From assembly GCA_034440575.1 (NCBI GenBank), contig JAOTOL010001437.1, positions 619,501 through 683,500 on the forward strand: a DNA stretch of 64,000 nt, written 5' to 3'. Origin of the DNA: Imbricaverruca yamaguchii. Its lineage: Eukaryota; Arthropoda; Thecostraca; Neoverrucidae. The notes below the pieces were generated by a model that saw nothing but the letters and a program-made list of their open reading frames with translations, made no database searches and had not been told where the DNA came from. Shown piece by piece: positions 11,726 through 23,602 of the stretch. Both the position numbers and the translations under genes were made by a program. Numbering within the stretch: position 1 is the first letter of the stretch; every line of letters starts with the position of its first letter.

Positions 11726-12244
11726 GTGATCCAACCCTGCCCGCATGTTGACCCCACGAAGCAGGGCGGCAGCGGGCAGTGGGACGGGACGCTGTCAGCG
11801 GCTCCGTGTTTACCGGCGTCGTGGGACACAACCGCTACATATTCGGGCCTCTCGATCAACATCTCCGGGAATAATCATATAACGCCCGGGGTTCGAATCG
11901 TTTCACGCGCTCGCATTTAGCCCTCGGCAATCTATATACACCTTCCATGTGCATTTCCCTATTCATCTCACACATATATCCATATTCCCCTATAAACGCA
12001 TATATCCATCATACGTCATCGTTTACCTCACTCGAAGTGTTCGCGTGCGTGGATAAACAGGTATGTAAGTGAGTGATTACGTGAGTGAGTGAATGAGTGA
12101 ATTCTTGGGTGAATGATGGGGTGAATAATTGTGCAGGTGGGTGATTATGGAGCGAATATGTGGGTGAGTGCAGGTGACATATGTGCAGTGTAATGCTGCA
12201 TAGGGAACTGTTCTTATGAAATTCCATGATGCTAAACATTGTGT

Positions 12245-13545
<1,301 letters not shown>

Positions 13546-13682
13546 ACATTTGCTTGTAGCACACACTGCAATTGATGTGTAGCAGGAAGTACCCAACTAC
13601 GCAAAGTGTAGACTTGATAAGAAACTATGTCAGTTAAGCAGTCAAAACGCATACCCAGTTCTAAGCGAAGAGTTGGATCGCA

Positions 13683-15200
13683 GTGCACCACGAGCCGATA
13701 CCTCAGCTAGGTGAACGGAAACGGCTTCATGAAGCTGCTGGTGCCACAACACAGCTGGCGTTTTCCGCGAACACCAGGTTAAGCCCCAGCATGGATTCAG
13801 TCGTTACAGATCAAGATGTCTGGGAGGATGCCATGCTTTGCTGCTGCAGCTTTACTTGTCCAACTGCTGTAGAATCGTCAGGTAGTCCTGCTAATGCTCG
13901 AGGTTATGACAACTGTGGCAACCGCATGGTAGTTGATGATGTATGGCTTAATGCCAAAATGTACGATGCTCTTTCACTGTGCATAAGATGCTTGAGCAGT
14001 TCCTCTGGATATTATCACACGCAGTATACTGCACCATTTGCTCCGGAGCAACGACGCTCCACACTAACCTCTACACCGCCAGACGCACTCACATTTGATT
14101 GGTCAAATGATAAAACGAAGTTGCTTAATCTCACAAGCCAAGAAATTCCAAATGATGTGTCTGCAATTATGAGCAAAGGGCCCAACTTCGCTCTCACTCG
14201 TTGCATTAATCGGCATGTAAGGAGCCAGGAGGACAATAGGTCTGGAAAGGGGAGTCTTTGCACTACGTTGGCAGAAGGAAATGAACAATATGCGCGGCCA
14301 GCAACAGCACTCACAACTAACAAGAACCGACACATACGCCACACAAAGTACCCACCACCAACAGTCCCACACGGACACTACGCAGACAACCCATCACAAA
14401 GTATCACATTTGGCGCCAAGATTCAGTGACACCGCTACTGGGATAGCACCACAAGCTAGTATTGCTATTGAACCAGCACTTCGGTGATTATAGCGGAAAG
14501 TCATAAACATTTGCCAAAGCCATAGCACCCAATATCAGTCAACTCATTGGCCGAACTAACGGCTCTGAAAAAGTTGCATAAAGATCCCAGCATCATCGTA
14601 AAATGTTCGGATAAATGTACAGATTTTGTTCTGATACTATCTTACATAGGAAGGGCTTCAAAAATCACGATATGAACCCATAGGAACGAACCCGACCAAA
14701 CGTTTGGAAGCGGGCACCAAGAAAACGATTATTGAAACTATGGCAGGAAATATCCTAGGCTAAATTGTAAAAGCTGTCAAACCAAATTCCTCTCGTAAAG
14801 CAGAACTCTGTGGCCTACTTAAAACGCACAAATCTGACGTGCTCCTCAGCACAGACCTATGGTGTCGGCATGTGGCCACCCTTCAAATAAACTGACTTGG
14901 TTCTTAGAGGAAATCGCTCCCCAGCTTCTCATCTTTGAACCAGCCCATATAAAAGACACACACGATTGTCTTACTGAACCTCGCGAACAGTTCCAGAACA
15001 TACCACCGCGAGGGGCCTTCATGGTAGATGATCATGCCTTCATGGTAGATGATGCAAATCTGTGCGGAAACATACCTACAGGAGAAGCTATTTCTGCTGC
15101 AATTAATATTTTCGGCAACCACCATGCGAAGTTAGAAACGTTCGGATTAAATCTCGATGATATCGAACAATTGTTAATGCATTGCCTTTTGGGCCCAAAA
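13683..15200 (+). pseudogene. Penelope-like retroelement, 5' half (N terminus to RT palm), decayed
   Basis: The first frame (13,683-14,429, 248 codons) ends with a Penelope N-terminal signature: LLNLTSQEIPNDVSAIMSKG, then PNFALTR. Around 14,560-14,640 another frame gives ALKKLHKDPSIIVKCSDKC, like the 'AL..L..D..I.I..ADKG' segment. Near 14,780-14,850 AELCGLLKTHKSDV matches 'LYGLPKIHK'. The frame at 14,859-15,242 has NIPTGEAI (the tail of the SLDV.nLYTNIP motif) and LNLDDIEQLLMHCL. Similarity stops there, exactly where the minus-strand half at 11.94-13.55 kb begins. The start codon is uncertain. Confidence 0.75.
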
Positions 15201-16339
15201 CAATTTGCGGCATTGCGAGATAAGCATGACCAGCGAATCTAAAATCAGCACACAAACGTACCCTAGAATCAGCATTGACCAATTGTGTTCCCATGTGCTT
15301 GTGTTGACCTGGCCAGTACAGTTCAAAGGTCAGTTCAGCAAAGGGGTCCAAAGTATTTCATAGGGAAACTTTTGGTGCTCAATTCGAATTCAGAATTCAC
15401 TCTTATCTTCTATGGCTCAACGTTATGTGTTTGGAACCCAAACAACGGAAACCACATATTGACCCGTCATGACCTGATCTGATCTGATATGTGCAGGAAC
15501 ACGTCAATGCTATATGATCATGCCACCCCTCAATGAACTTCGCATTGAATGACAAACATGGCGATACTTATTTCATAAAGGCATCATGTCTAGTTTGCAA
15601 TTTACTTGGAATCAAACTTGAGAAGTGTGAAACGTGGGGAAATCCGCCGGAGCAGGTGCCTAATGAATCGTCATAGGTCAGCAACCTGACCTAACACGAC
15701 AGGTTTTATACCCAATCTTCAGCGATTAAAGCCCGCAGATGTGCGCAAAATTGGGTCCGATAGCCCCGATATCCCCGATAGCCCCTTAAGTGCCGCTTGC
15801 AATCTGGGGAGGCTGCAACCACTGTACCATCGAAAGCGGCAAGATGACGAGGAGTCATGCTCCGATTGAACTTCACCCATGGACGAGAGCAGGAAGGTAG
15901 AGCATTTCAAGCAAAGAAAGCTTTTCAAATTAGAGCATTTCAAAGCGAAGAAAGCCAGCCACCTGCGGCGACAGCCAGCGCTTTATAGCCAGCGTTTGAT
16001 CATTTGGCCGAAATATGCGGAACACCACTGACTACATATGCTATTCTTCTCTCCCAAGAAGAAGGCGTCTTTCTGGGTAGTTGCGTGCTTTGAGAATGCA
16101 GACGCCCTCCTGGGCCAGCTGGTGGTCTCTCAGCAGTCAGACGCTTGCTTGGGCCAGGTAATGCCTTTGTTGCGATTAAAGGCACCGTTTCAGATAGCTA
16201 GCACCCATAGTATACACTTAGGTACCCATTGGGGCACCCTGGCCCATTTTTACTGGTACTAGTACCGGCACTTTTCTGGGCACCGATATTTCAGAAAGTA
16301 TGCTCCATTGAAAGCCAGGCGAGCGCCCTTCATAAGAAT
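15201..16339. other. no gene recognised
   Basis: Short open frames only. A small hairpin-like ACCTGACCTAACACGACAGGT lies near 15,685. No retroelement motif continues downstream of the Penelope fragment. Confidence 0.45.
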
Positions 16340-16578
16340 GTACGTACCAGGGATGCGGAGCCGGAGCCGGAGCCGGAGCCGCCGGGACATTTTACTCGGA
16401 GCCGGAGTCGGGGCCGGAGCCGGAGGCTCACGTTTGGGATGTACGGAGCCGGAGCCGCCGGAGCCGGTACATTTTGCCCGGAGCCGGAACCGGAGCCGGA
16501 GCCGGGATACTTCCACGGAGCCGGAGTCGGAGCCCGAGCCGTCCAAAATTTTCTAGGCTCCGCATCCCTGGTACGTAC
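16340..16578. mobile_element. hAT-type MITE of 223 bp with GGAGCC-rich interior
   Basis: Terminal inverted repeats CAGGGATGCGGAGCC (16,348-16,362) and its exact complement (16,556-16,570) are flanked on both sides by GTACGTAC (16,340-16,347 and 16,571-16,578). This gives an 8-bp target duplication, as expected for hAT elements, and the CAGGG start also fits that superfamily. GTACGTAC is itself palindromic, so the whole forms a perfect 23-bp inverted repeat. The interior is built mostly from GGAGCC hexamers and codes for nothing; Pro/Glu/Arg-rich frames here are artefacts. An autonomous hAT transposase elsewhere would have to move it. Confidence 0.85.
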
Positions 16579-17573
16579 ACTTCGCAACATAGTGCAATAA
16601 CTGGCCCAGAATGGCCAAAGTGTTTATTGGTGAAGTTGAATAACGCAAAGAGGCCATATCGTTTGTGATACTAGACACTCCTTTGTCGGACAATTACCTC
16701 CAGCCAATTTTCAGGTTCCGATAGAAACCTTATAATTTACAAACAAAAATGTAGCTTTTAAACACCCGCCTCCAGCTTTTCAATATTTACTGACACCTAT
16801 ATATCCCCAATTTTGAACGTTTTTGTTTTGGACGTCCATGAAAACTTCACTCTGAAAGTGGTAGAGTGTACCAAGCTTGAGCACTAAACTAGCATGAGCG
16901 CAGTTTGGTGGTAAGACATTTAAGCGAAAGCCTGAAATTCAGGAAAAATTGGTTTCTAAAAAAAAGATGAATCAGGGTAGTTTTAGATGTGTGTGACTGC
17001 AAAAGGTTGCACATTTCTTGAAGGTTGAGCTGAGTGTCTTAAAGTATAAAACTGAAGCAAAAAATTTGGATGAAGTACTATTCCCGATTCCATCTGAGTA
17101 TATTACGTGGTATATGCAATTACGTCACGTACCAAGTATTAAGTGACGTCATAAGATTGAGGTGCACGGAATATAATTAAAAAGTTTAGCATAGCTTGCA
17201 ATGATTATTCATATGGAAATATATATCTATTTAAATTGCATATATAAATCATCCCAATCCATACACAAACAACGGCATCAGTGAAAAACAGTGCACTGCA
17301 CAATCACACTATGTATTATGCCATTTACACCGGTGACACATTTACACTAGTACGCAGTCATACCAGCTGATTTTCGCATTCATATGGTTGTTGTCATGCT
17401 GCTTTCTATTCAGTTATCCTCATTCCCATTCCTTCATTTCATAAATTCATCTTCTGGAAATGAATGAAGTCTCATCTCACCTGAATTTAGCAGAAAAATC
17501 CATGTTGCCACTTTGTGTGGAAAATGCATGTCGATATTTTTTAGCCGGGCTTCAGTGCATCTTGATCGGCCCT
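16579..17573. other. no gene recognised; AT-rich
   Basis: AT-rich sequence with short palindromic stretches (TATATATCTATTTAAATTGC near 17,220). No long open frame and no recognisable element. Confidence 0.5.
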
Positions 17574-17656
17574 CGACCGACAACCGGACCTGGTCAACCG
17601 GACCTGGTCAACCGGACCTGGTCAACCGGACCTGGTCAACCGGACCTGGTCACATC
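17574..17656. repeat. 14-bp minisatellite, about 5-6 copies
   Basis: The unit is CCGGACCTGGTCAA, almost perfectly repeated. Confidence 0.95.
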
Positions 17657-18075
17657 AGACTGACCGGTCAGGGACTTCGGTCCCAACATTTTGGGAATTG
17701 TACATCTCTGTTGAGCACCGCCTACCGGACTGTCCATGCAGACACGTGGGGCTCGCAAATATCACCATTGTGTCAAGAGTCATCTCAAGGTTTGGATGAC
17801 CTCGTTTTGAGCTCAGCTATGCTCTGGATGGAGAGACACTCAGTACTTACTGGGCACGGTTTCCTTCTTTGGCTTGTGTTAATCCTCACGCCTTAGAAAA
17901 CAACTTTGGCTTTACTTTCCACTTGGTTGACAGCGCGGCGGAGGCAGTGTACAGGGTCAGATTCACTGGCGAGCCAGGCAAATGATTTTGTTGGAGAACA
18001 CACCGCTGATATCCGTCGGTATATGTATTCATTTATTTATATATATTCATTTATTTAATTATTTATTTATTTTTT
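17657..18075. other. no gene recognised
   Basis: Spacer with short open frames. An ATTTATTT-rich run starts near 18,035 and leads into the (TA)n tract. Confidence 0.5.
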
Positions 18076-18101
18076 ATATTATATATATATATATATATAT
18101 T

Positions 18102-18162
<61 letters not shown>
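18076..18162. repeat. (TA)n microsatellite, interrupted
   Basis: TA dinucleotide run broken once by TTATATATTA. Confidence 0.96.
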
Positions 18163-18166
<4 letters not shown>

Positions 18167-18224
18167 TCGTCACATCGCACAGTTAACTATGTACATGAGC
18201 GCCGTTCGGGTGGTATTAGGTTCT

Positions 18225-19465
18225 ACTGTACTTCTGTGTGGTGACGGACGGGGCTGTACCGGACCTCTGTGTGGTGACGGACGGGGCTGTATCCGACCTC
18301 TGTGTGGTGACAGACTGGACTGTACCCGACCTCTGTGTGGTGACAGACTGGGCTGTACCCGACCTCTGTGTGGTGACAGACTGGGCTGTACCGGACCTTG
18401 TGTGGTGACGGTCGGGGCTTACCACCTTGTGTGTGGGGGGCTTACACCTTTGGGGCTGTATCCGACCTCTGTGTGGTGACAGACTGGGCTGTACCCGACC
18501 TCTGTGTGGTGACAGACTGGGCTGTACCCGACCTCTGTGTGGTGACAGACTGGGCTGTACCCGACCTCTGTGTGGTGACGGTCGGGGCTGTACCCGACCT
18601 CTGTGTGGTGATGGTCGGGGCTGTACCGGACCTCTGTGTGGTGACAGACTGGGCTGTATCCGACCTCTGTGTGGTGACAGACTGGGCTGTACCCGACCTC
18701 TGTGTGGTGACGGTCGGGGCTGTACCGGACCTATGTGTGGTTATGGTCGGGGCTGTACCGGACCTCTGTGTGGTGACAGACTGGGCTGTACCGGACCTAT
18801 GTGTGATGATGGACGGGGCTGTACCGGACCTCTGTGTGGTGACGGTCGGGGCTGTACCCGACCTCTGTGTGGTGACGGTCGGGGCTGTACCGGACCTCTG
18901 TGTGGTGACGGATGGGGCTGTATCCGACCTCTGTGTGGTGACGGTCGGGGCTGTACCCGACCTCTGTGTGGTGATGGTCGGGGCTGTACCGGACCTCTGT
19001 GTGGTGACGGACGGGGCTGTATCCGACCTCTGTGTGGTGACGGACGGGGCTGTACCGGACCTCTGTGTGGTGACGGACGGGGCTGTATCCGACCTCTGTG
19101 TGGTGACGGTCGGGGCTGTACCCGACCTCTGTGTGGTGACGGTCGGGGCTGTACCGGACCTCTGTGTGGTGACGGATGGGGCTGTATCCGACCTCTGTGT
19201 GGTGACGGACGGGGCTGTACCCGACCTCTGTGTGGTGACGGACGGGGCTGTACCGGACCTCTGTGTGGTGACGGACGGGGCTGTATCCGACCTCTGTGTG
19301 GTGACAGACTGGGCTGTATCCGACCTCTGTGTGGTGACGGACGGGGCTGTACCGGACCTCTGTGTGGTGACGGACGGGGCTGTATCCGACCTCTGTGTGG
19401 TGACTGATGAAGCTGTACCTCTGTACGGTGACGGATGGGGCTGTACCTCTGTGTGGCAAGCAGCC
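18225..19465. repeat. 33-bp minisatellite, about 37 copies
   Basis: The unit is CGGACCTCTGTGTGGTGACG followed by GACGGGGCTGTAC. Variable sites are ACCCG/ACCGG/ATCCG and GACGGACGGGG/GACAGACTGGG/GACGGTCGGGG. A length divisible by three leaves frames of 326-416 codons open on both strands (for example an 11-residue GRGCTGPLCGD repeat). No signal peptide, domain or non-repeat coding context supports a protein. Confidence 0.95.
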
Positions 19466-19989
19466 GTTAGCTGTAGTGAGTGCATTGGGACGGCTGGCAC
19501 TGTATTCTGTTTGCGGTGATTTGTCGACCGGCGAAGCCTGCACAGTGGCATCGTCAGCTGAATCGGTGCTGTTAGTTGGTTTAACACATACCTAAAATAA
19601 ACCTCATGCTCACGGACCTGCTCATCTGACAGGTACGCTAAACTCAGCGAAGATAATCTAGCAATTAGTCGGTGGTGTGTTCTGATCTGCACTAAGTGTG
19701 CGCTTCGGTGTCAGCCGGCGGCCCGACTGACGGCAGACTGTCCTCGGCCCGATCGGTGGGGCAGGAGGATTTCGCTTCCCTAATGATCGCAGAAACTATG
19801 ACACCCTGGTAAAAATGCAGACGACTTTCCTATAACGATTCCGGAAGAACAGAAGCACGTTTTTGTATCATCACCTTCCCGAGTGATGCACACTATCATT
19901 CGAGTTTCCAAGAGTACAGACAGTACATAGCCACCAGCAAGCAGTCTAGCACTGTCGATGTCCAAGAGTCTCTGATATTATCATCTGCA
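19466..19989. other. no gene recognised; possible start of the adjacent Penelope fragment
   Basis: Unique-looking sequence. The last 150 bp may belong to the decayed upstream part of the element at 19,990-20,414, but I could not trace its motifs. Confidence 0.4.
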
Positions 19990-20414
19990 ACAACTTGACT
20001 GAAGATAGAAGCATGCTCAAAACGACTAATGTAGTGTATGAGTTCCGATACCCTATTGGCGACAGAGCGCGCCGCCCAGCCTCATCCTACATTGGACACA
20101 ACACCACAACCCTGTCTACACGCATATCTATGCACCTCCAAGGAGGAGCACCACAACAGCACGCCATGTCGATGCACAATACGAAACTTACCCGATTCAT
20201 CATGATCAACAACACCACCATATTGATCCAGTGGCACAGGATGCAAAAATTTAAAATCTTAGAGACAGTCTTCATCCGTGAAAAGGACCTTGTAATTAAC
20301 TGGCAGCTGAACATGCGGGGCACGCTGCCTCTTTATCATGAACAACCACTCCCCCAAGGGCATATGAGACTGATACTGGCTATGTACTCTCTGTGCTTTT
20401 GGAAACTCGAGTGA
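19990..20414 (+). pseudogene. Penelope-like GIY-YIG endonuclease fragment
   Basis: A 139-codon frame from 19,995 begins NLTEDRSMLKTTNVVYEF, the segment that precedes the nuclease in Penelope-like elements. The core YIGH (20,088-20,099) follows, then TTTLSTRISMHLQGGAPQQH. That matches the 'SYIG.TT.TLS.RL..HL..GA...H' signature of the endonuclease. The C-terminal ILETVFIREKDLVIN also fits ('IL.E...I....P.IN'). The RT part is missing. This is a different subfamily from the 8-10 kb pair. It is a truncated copy with an open but probably dead frame. Confidence 0.82.
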
Positions 20415-20812
20415 TGGTGCGCATCTACATTTGTTCATCTGTGTTTATATGTATATAATTGAGAAAGTGTATAACATGACTAGTGTGCTACCGTTGATAG
20501 CGTTGTTATCTAAGAAGTGCATGAATATGAGAATTGCGTGTGTGTCAGAGAAAAGCAAGATAAAATGCCCATTGCTGACATGCAAATCACATGGGATTGA
20601 AACGCTTGCGAATGTATAAAGCTTCATTATTGTGTCTTATCCATATGTATTGAGATGTCAGATGTCCTGACGAAACATTGCGTGAATGCGAGAATATAGG
20701 CACTACTTTACATGCCGCTTCTTCACAAGAACGGACCACCATCAGGCGATTTGAGAGCCCTTCAAATAGGTGCATCAACACGAAATATGTTGTATTCAAT
20801 CAATCATGTATG

Positions 20813-20814
<2 letters not shown>
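20415..20814. other. probable Penelope 3' untranslated tail, then spacer
   Basis: No coding content. A sequence with GTCCTGACGAAACATTGCG near 20,665 resembles the tails seen downstream of Penelope endonucleases. Only the position supports this. Confidence 0.35.
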
Positions 20815-20879
<65 letters not shown>

Positions 20880-20946
20880 TTTGTTTTGTTTTGGGTGTGT
20901 GTGTGTCTGTGTGTGTGTGTGTGTGTGTGCGTGCGTGCGTGTGTGT
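20815..20946. repeat. compound (TA)n / (GT)n microsatellite
   Basis: TA run at 20,815-20,874, a T/G-rich linker (TTTGTTTTTGTTTTG), then a GT run at about 20,897-20,946 with GTGC interruptions. Confidence 0.96.
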
Positions 20947-20949
20947 GCT

Positions 20950-21306
20950 TGTATCCCAAGATGTTCGTTAGTTTTTGTCGATTACTCCGTCTGAATAAAA
21001 AAACAGAACTGAATGTGATCGGGCTCTGTTCCAAAAATCACACTGAACTGCGACAATGTCGCTTTCTAACGATCTCGAGATTCGTTCCATCATAATTAAT
21101 AAAAGTCGAGATACAAATCGACGCTAATAGCAAATCAAAACATGTGCTGGGATGTGAGCAGCAGGTCTGGTTCTATGCACCGCCAGACACATCGTTCCGC
21201 TCACAGCCAACACGCCATGCCAACTGTTCACGTAATGAAGTGGCAATCATAGCTAATAGCCATCTTCTGAGCAGATGCAGCAAGTGTGCCGATCAGCCTC
21301 AGACTA
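20950..21306. other. no gene recognised
   Basis: Spacer between the compound microsatellite and the inverted 39-bp array. It has short open frames only. Confidence 0.5.
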
Positions 21307-22390
21307 CCGTTCCATGTCCTGGTGCCGGGCTGGTGGGTCCCCAATCCGCTCCCTGCTCTGGTGACTGGCTGGTGGGTCCCCCAGCAGCTCCCTGTCCTGG
21401 TGACGGGCTGGTGGGTCCCCAATCCGCTCCCTGCTCTGGTGACGGGCTGGTGGGTCCCCCAGCAGCTCCCTGTCCTGGTGACGGGCTGGTGGGTCCCCCA
21501 ACCGCTCCCTATCCTGGTGACGGGCTGGTGGGTCCCCCAGCAGCTCCCTGTCCTGGTGACGGGCTGGTGGGTCTCCCAGCCGCTCCCTGTCCTGGTGCCG
21601 GGCTGGTGGGTCTCCCAGCCGCTCCCTGTCCTGGTGACGGGCTGGTGGGTCCCCCAGCAGCTCCCTGTCCTGGTGACGGGCTGGTGGGTCCCCCAACCGC
21701 TCCCTATCCTGGTGACGGGCTGGTGGGTCCCCCAGCAGCTCCCTGTCCTGGTGACCGACTGGTGTGTCCCCCAGCAGCTCCCTGTCCTGGTGACGGGCTG
21801 GTGGGTCCCCCAGCCGCTCCCTGTCCTGGTGCCGGGCTGGTGGGTCCCCAGCCGCTCCCTGTCCTGGTGCCGGGCTGGTGGGTCTCCCAGCCGCTCCCTG
21901 TCCTGGTGACGGACTAGTGGGTCTCCCACCCGCTCCCTGTCCTGGTGACGGGCTGGTGGGTCCCCAGCAGCTCCCTGTCCTGGTGACGGGCTGGTGGGTT
22001 CCCCAACCGCTCCCTGTCCTGGTGACGGGCTGGTGGGTTCCCCAGCAGCTCCCTGTCCTGGTGACGGGCTGGTGGGTTCCCCAACCGCTCCCTGTCCTGG
22101 TGACGGGCTGGTGGGTTCCCCAGCAGCTCCCTGTCCTGGTGACGGGCTGGTGGGTTCCCCAGCCGCTCCCTGTCCTGGTGACGGGCTGGTGGGTCCCCCA
22201 GCCGCTCCCTGTCTTGTTGCCGGGTTCGTGAGTTCAGTGAGAGAACTCATAGCGGTCCTGGTGAGCTTCGACAGCCGCTCCCTATCCTGGCAGCGGACTG
22301 GTGAGCTCCGTCAGGCGCTCCCTGTCCGGGCAGCGGACTGCTAAGCTCCCTCAGCCGTCCTGGCAGGGGGCTGGTGAGTCCCCGCAGCCG
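21307..22390. repeat. 39-bp minisatellite, reverse orientation of the 2.4-kb array
   Basis: The unit is GCTCCCTGTCCTGGTGACGG plus GCTGGTGGGTCCCCCAGCC, the reverse complement of the unit at 2.4-3.9 kb. There are about 23 regular copies to about 22,230, then 4 degenerate ones to 22,390. Local two-unit periodicity is visible: CAATCCGCTCCCTGCTCTGG units alternate with AGCAGCTCCCTGTCCTGG units near 21,340-21,480. Frames of up to 340 codons are artefacts. Confidence 0.95.
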
Positions 22391-23082
22391 CTGCCCGACA
22401 TAGAAGGGCCTAGCGAATGCCTCTGCGGGTGAGATATGGAGAGGAGGTCCTCCTGCGACAAGCGCAGTGAAATGTGTGAACTGGCTCGCGGCGGAAATTC
22501 CCGATCCGCCTCGCTCAGCACCACTCAGTACTCAGTACTCAGTGCCGCGCCGAGCCACAACGAATTTGTAACGAATGGCCACAGGTTCGGTCGCACAGAG
22601 GGTTGTTTGTCTTCAATAGCGGGTACTGGATTAACGCGCCAAGGCGGTTAATCCGTTCAACATAGATACGTGCGCGTCCCAAGGCTGTGAGTGTTGCCTA
22701 CATGAATACGAGTTTGTTCAGGAATGCAGCCATTAAGCGCACGCACGTCGTACATTCCGTGAGCTGGACAGTGGCACGCAAGTCTACATTTGTAAGATGT
22801 ATGATGCCTGACCCGATGTGACCTTTGGCCGATTCCGTTGTCGGGGGTGAAATCTGACCCACGGTATCCGTTCCAAAGCATTCCAATCCCGCTTTATAGC
22901 TGTCTGTATACACAGACGTATCGTGCCTTTAAAAGGGCTCTAAATCTTGAGTAAAGTTGACGTGCATTAAAACCTGGCACACCGGAGAACAACCGCCGTG
23001 GTAGCAGATGCCGGCACCGTACAGACGCAGCTACGCCGTCTGCAGCGTTCTTTCCTCTCGCTTCCGGTTTCGGCCTCGATCA
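22391..23082. other. no gene recognised
   Basis: Unique-looking sequence without a long frame. ACTCAGTACTCAGT near 22,530 is a small direct repeat. Confidence 0.5.
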
Positions 23083-23335
23083 TGTCATATCTCAGCGTAG
23101 CAGGCGCAGCTCATGTTGCACGAGCACATGTGACAGCCTAGTGGTCATCCATGAAGCCTGTCCACATCATATCTCAGCGTAGCAGGCACAGATCATGTTG
23201 CAACACGAGCAACCCCGATAGCCTGGTGACCATCCATGAGGCCTTTCCACATCAAATAGCAGCGTAGCAGGCGCAGGTCATATGGCAGGAACACACGCGG
23301 CAACATGGTGGCTAGCCATGAGGCCTTTGACGAGA
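23083..23335. repeat. three-copy tandem repeat, about 85-90 bp
   Basis: Each copy contains AGCGTAGCAGGC(G/A)CAG, then TCAT(G/A)T(T/G)GCA and CCATGA(A/G)GCCT. Divergence between copies is moderate. Confidence 0.8.
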
Positions 23336-23467
23336 GTAAAACTGACATGATAGGTGGAGAAGTCCTGGTGTATATACGATGTGATTACAGGTTTTCATGC
23401 GATGTGTTGTCCGTATAGTCAATATACTGTTTAATGGAAAGTCTTGAAAATAGTCTGACTCAAGGCA

Positions 23468-23470
23468 GAA

Positions 23471-23505
<35 letters not shown>

Positions 23506-23602
23506 TAAGAGAGAGAGAGGGAGGGAGGGAGGGAGGGAGATAGAGGAGAGAGAGAGTGAGAAAGGAAGAGAGAGCGAGAGGGGGAGAGGAGAGACAAAGA
23601 GA
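23468..23602. repeat. imperfect (GA)n purine tract
   Basis: GA run with GGGA-repeat interruptions (GGGAGGGAGGGAGGGAG near 23,520). It is purine-only on the plus strand over about 100 bp. Confidence 0.93.

Noticed and set aside
11880..11905. B-box-like GGGGTTCGAATCG
   Set aside because: No A box upstream within a plausible distance, so neither a tRNA nor a SINE could be supported.
15201..15500. Continuation of the Penelope RT downstream of 15,200
   Set aside because: No YxDD, thumb or endonuclease motif could be found in any frame, so the fragment was ended at the palm.
16308..16600. Arg/Ser or Pro/Glu repeat proteins across the GGAGCC tract
   Set aside because: The frames cross the MITE termini and its target duplication, so they come from the hexamer repeat.
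18398..19692. Frames of 326-416 codons on both strands
   Set aside because: They are produced by the 33-bp tandem unit being divisible by three. There is no domain, and both strands are open at once.
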